The translations under genes were made by a program, and so were the position numbers. Below are positions 13,974 to 15,193 of a stretch of DNA of 15,193 nucleotides, piece by piece. Source of the stretch: UBA4655 sp964585575 (lineage in GTDB: Bacteria > Planctomycetota > Planctomycetia > Pirellulales > UBA1268); NCBI GenBank assembly GCA_964585575.1, contig CAZPEM010000077.1, positions 1 through 15,193 on the forward strand, in the 5' to 3' direction. Below the pieces are notes generated by a model. That model was not told where the DNA came from. It made no database searches and was given only the letters and a program-made list of their open reading frames with translations. The stretch's first letter is position 1. Each line of letters opens with the position of its first letter.

Positions 13974-15092
13974 GTGAGGTCATACCAGCATTCAAATCAA
14001 TCCATCGACCGCCCGTTCGCAGCCGCCGAAAGCCTGTCGCATAGAGATCATGGCGGTCATGGCCCCCGCGGCCCGAAGCTCCTCGACCGCGTGCGGATGG
14101 CTGCCCGGGCCGTGCATCTCGCCCGGAGCACCGAACGAGCGTACGTTTCGTGGATTCGTCAATACATCCTGTTTCACGGCAAGCGTCATCCTTCCACCCT
14201 TCGCGAGCCTGCCGTCAACGACTTTCTGACGAGTTTGGCGGTCGAACGACACGTCGCCGCATCGACGCAGAACCAGGCGCTCGCGGCGATCTTGTTCCTC
14301 TACGATTCGGTGCTCCACGCGCCGCTGGAGAAGCTTGACGAGGTCGTTCGGGCTCGGAGGCCAAAAAGGTTGCCGTCCGTCCTCACGCAAGAGGAAGTCG
14401 CCGTTTTGCTGACAACGCTCGACGGCACTGCTGCGACGATTGCGACTCTCCTCTACGGCGCGGGCCTTCGGCTCGCGGAGGCGCTCCACCTGCGAGTCAA
14501 GGACCTCGACATCGCCCGCCGACAGATCGTGATCCGGGAAGCAAAGGGCAACAAGGACCGCATCGGCGTGCTCCCGGAGTGTCTCGTGACGGTGCTATCC
14601 GACTCGCTCGCATGCTGGCGGGCAGAACATGCAGCAGCCGTGTCTGGCGGGGCTGGTCGCGTGCGGCTTCCGACGGCGCTCGCTCGGAAGTACCCGTCTC
14701 TCGAGACGGAATGGTCCTGGCAATGGGTGTTCCCGGCGGCCAAGGACTACTTCGACAGAGCGGACGGCCGTCACTACCGCCACCACGTCCATGAGAGCAC
14801 GATACAAAGGGCTGTTCGCGAAGCCGTCCGACGGTCGAAGATTCCGAAACGGGCCACCTGTCACACGCTTCGCCACTCGTTCGCGACCCACCTCCTCGAG
14901 GCCGGCTATGACATCCGCACGGTCCAGGAGTTGCTTGGTCACAACGACGTCCGCACGACGATGATCTACGCCCATGTCCTCAACCGCGGCGGCCCGCTGA
15001 TTCAAAGCCCGGCCGACCGGCTTTGCGGCCCGCGACTAACACGAACGAATGCCGGAGAAACATCGCCGACCACATTCCGGAAAGCGCCGTAA
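13974..15092 (+). CDS. intI: Integron integrase IntI (tyrosine recombinase)
   Basis: This protein of 372 residues from GTG 13974 (377 if ATG 13959 is used) is a tyrosine recombinase that inserts and excises gene cassettes at attI and attC sites. After a 35-residue lead-in comes the SAM-like core-binding domain (LLDRVRMAARAVHLARSTERAYVSWI, residues 36-61). The catalytic set is complete: Arg166 (YGAGLRLAEAL), Lys191 (KGNKDR), His297 and Arg300 (CHTLRHSFAT), His323 (LLGHNDV) and Tyr332 (TTMIYAHV). Each is offset by 20 from the IntI1 residues as I recall them. The insertion that separates IntI from XerC/D is present (LPTALARKYPSLETEWSWQWVF, about 232-253), so this is not an ordinary Xer or phage integrase. 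It lies 87 bp after topA on the same strand and points toward low-GC DNA at the window end, matching the inverted intI orientation reported for some planctomycete and spirochaete integrons. Confidence 0.93.
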   Translation: MRSYQHSNQSIDRPFAAAESLSHRDHGGHGPRGPKLLDRVRMAARAVHLARSTERAYVSWIRQYILFHGKRHPSTLREPAVNDFLTSLAVERHVAASTQNQALAAILFLYDSVLHAPLEKLDEVVRARRPKRLPSVLTQEEVAVLLTTLDGTAATIATLLYGAGLRLAEALHLRVKDLDIARRQIVIREAKGNKDRIGVLPECLVTVLSDSLACWRAEHAAAVSGGAGRVRLPTALARKYPSLETEWSWQWVFPAAKDYFDRADGRHYRHHVHESTIQRAVREAVRRSKIPKRATCHTLRHSFATHLLEAGYDIRTVQELLGHNDVRTTMIYAHVLNRGGPLIQSPADRLCGPRLTRTNAGETSPTTFRKAP

Positions 15093-15139
15093 GCCCTTGA
15101 GCGGAGTTGACTTCCGCCTAAAGAGGGGTCTACCCTCAT
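15093..15139. other. Candidate attI / junction region downstream of intI
   Basis: These 47 bp after the intI stop hold two small stem-loops: GCGGA/TCCGC (15101-15105 with 15113-15117, loop GTTGACT) and GAGGG/CCCTC (15123-15127 with 15133-15137, loop GTCTA). GTTGACT at 15106-15112 matches the integrase core GTTRRRY except at the sixth base. On the minus strand TTTAGGC (15122-15116) differs from GTTAGGC at the first base. In inverted integrons attI is expected here, but neither core is exact, so the call is tentative. The second stem could alternatively be part of an intI terminator, though no T run follows. Confidence 0.25.
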
Positions 15140-15193
15140 ATGTGCTATCACGCGTTCAAATGGGGCTATCGAGAACCAGAGAAATACAAGTTC
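15140..15193 (+). CDS. Start of an ORF cut by the window end, possible first cassette gene
   Basis: ATG 15140 opens a frame of 18 codons (MCYHAFKWGYREPEKYKF) that runs off the window without a stop. It is too short to assign. The stretch 15093-15193 is about 50% G+C, clearly lower than its neighbours, and the codons use more A and T, as often seen for integron cassettes. No clear Shine-Dalgarno sequence is seen at the usual distance. It could equally be chance reading of non-coding DNA. Confidence 0.3.
   Translation, partial: MCYHAFKWGYREPEKYKF

Overview
The window is GC-rich DNA (roughly two-thirds G+C by eye) with eight recognisable protein genes. It most likely comes from a planctomycete or a close relative. 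That is an inference from three things: a giant Asp/Gly/Thr-rich repeat protein with a hemolysin-like C-terminal end of the kind common in planctomycetes, Shine-Dalgarno signals that are clear in front of some genes and absent in front of others, and an integron-type integrase in an unusual orientation. No rRNA, tRNA or CRISPR array was seen. A run of exactly 100 N (9843-9942) is a scaffold gap inside one gene, so the length there is nominal.

Layout. (1) 2-3658: 3' part of a very large secreted or surface beta-repeat protein. It has a two-level tandem repeat: units of 501, 483, 621 and 378 bp whose lengths differ almost entirely by whole 60-bp rungs. (2) 3809-4516: small outer-membrane beta-barrel protein with a signal peptide, same strand. 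(3) 4517-4953: 437 bp without a secure gene, holding three closely spaced inverted repeats (one like a LacI-family operator) and a possible 36-codon ORF. (4) 4954-5700: class I glutamine amidotransferase-like (peptidase C26) protein whose nucleophilic cysteine position is glycine. (5) 5684-6346, minus strand: METTL-type methyltransferase overlapping the previous gene tail to tail by 17 bp. (6) 6534-8768: 1,4-alpha-glucan branching enzyme GlgB. (7) 8808-10982, minus strand: membrane-anchored PpiD/SurA-like folding factor, interrupted by the gap. (8) 11148-13886: DNA topoisomerase I with glycine-rich C-terminal repeats in place of zinc fingers. (9) 13974-15092: integron integrase IntI. (10) 15093-15193: a stretch of about 50% G+C with two small stem-loops and the start of an ORF cut off by the window end.

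How the parts relate. topA and the ppiD-like gene diverge from a 165-bp region in which the predicted promoters face each other, so their 5' leaders would overlap across a perfect 8-bp inverted repeat. The most interesting part is the right edge. The integrase keeps every catalytic residue and the IntI-specific insertion, and it points toward the low-GC DNA at the end of the window. That is the 'inverted' integron arrangement, with attI and cassettes expected 3' of intI, so a cassette array may begin just where the window stops. The other genes look like ordinary chromosomal housekeeping or accessory genes and do not form one obvious pathway.
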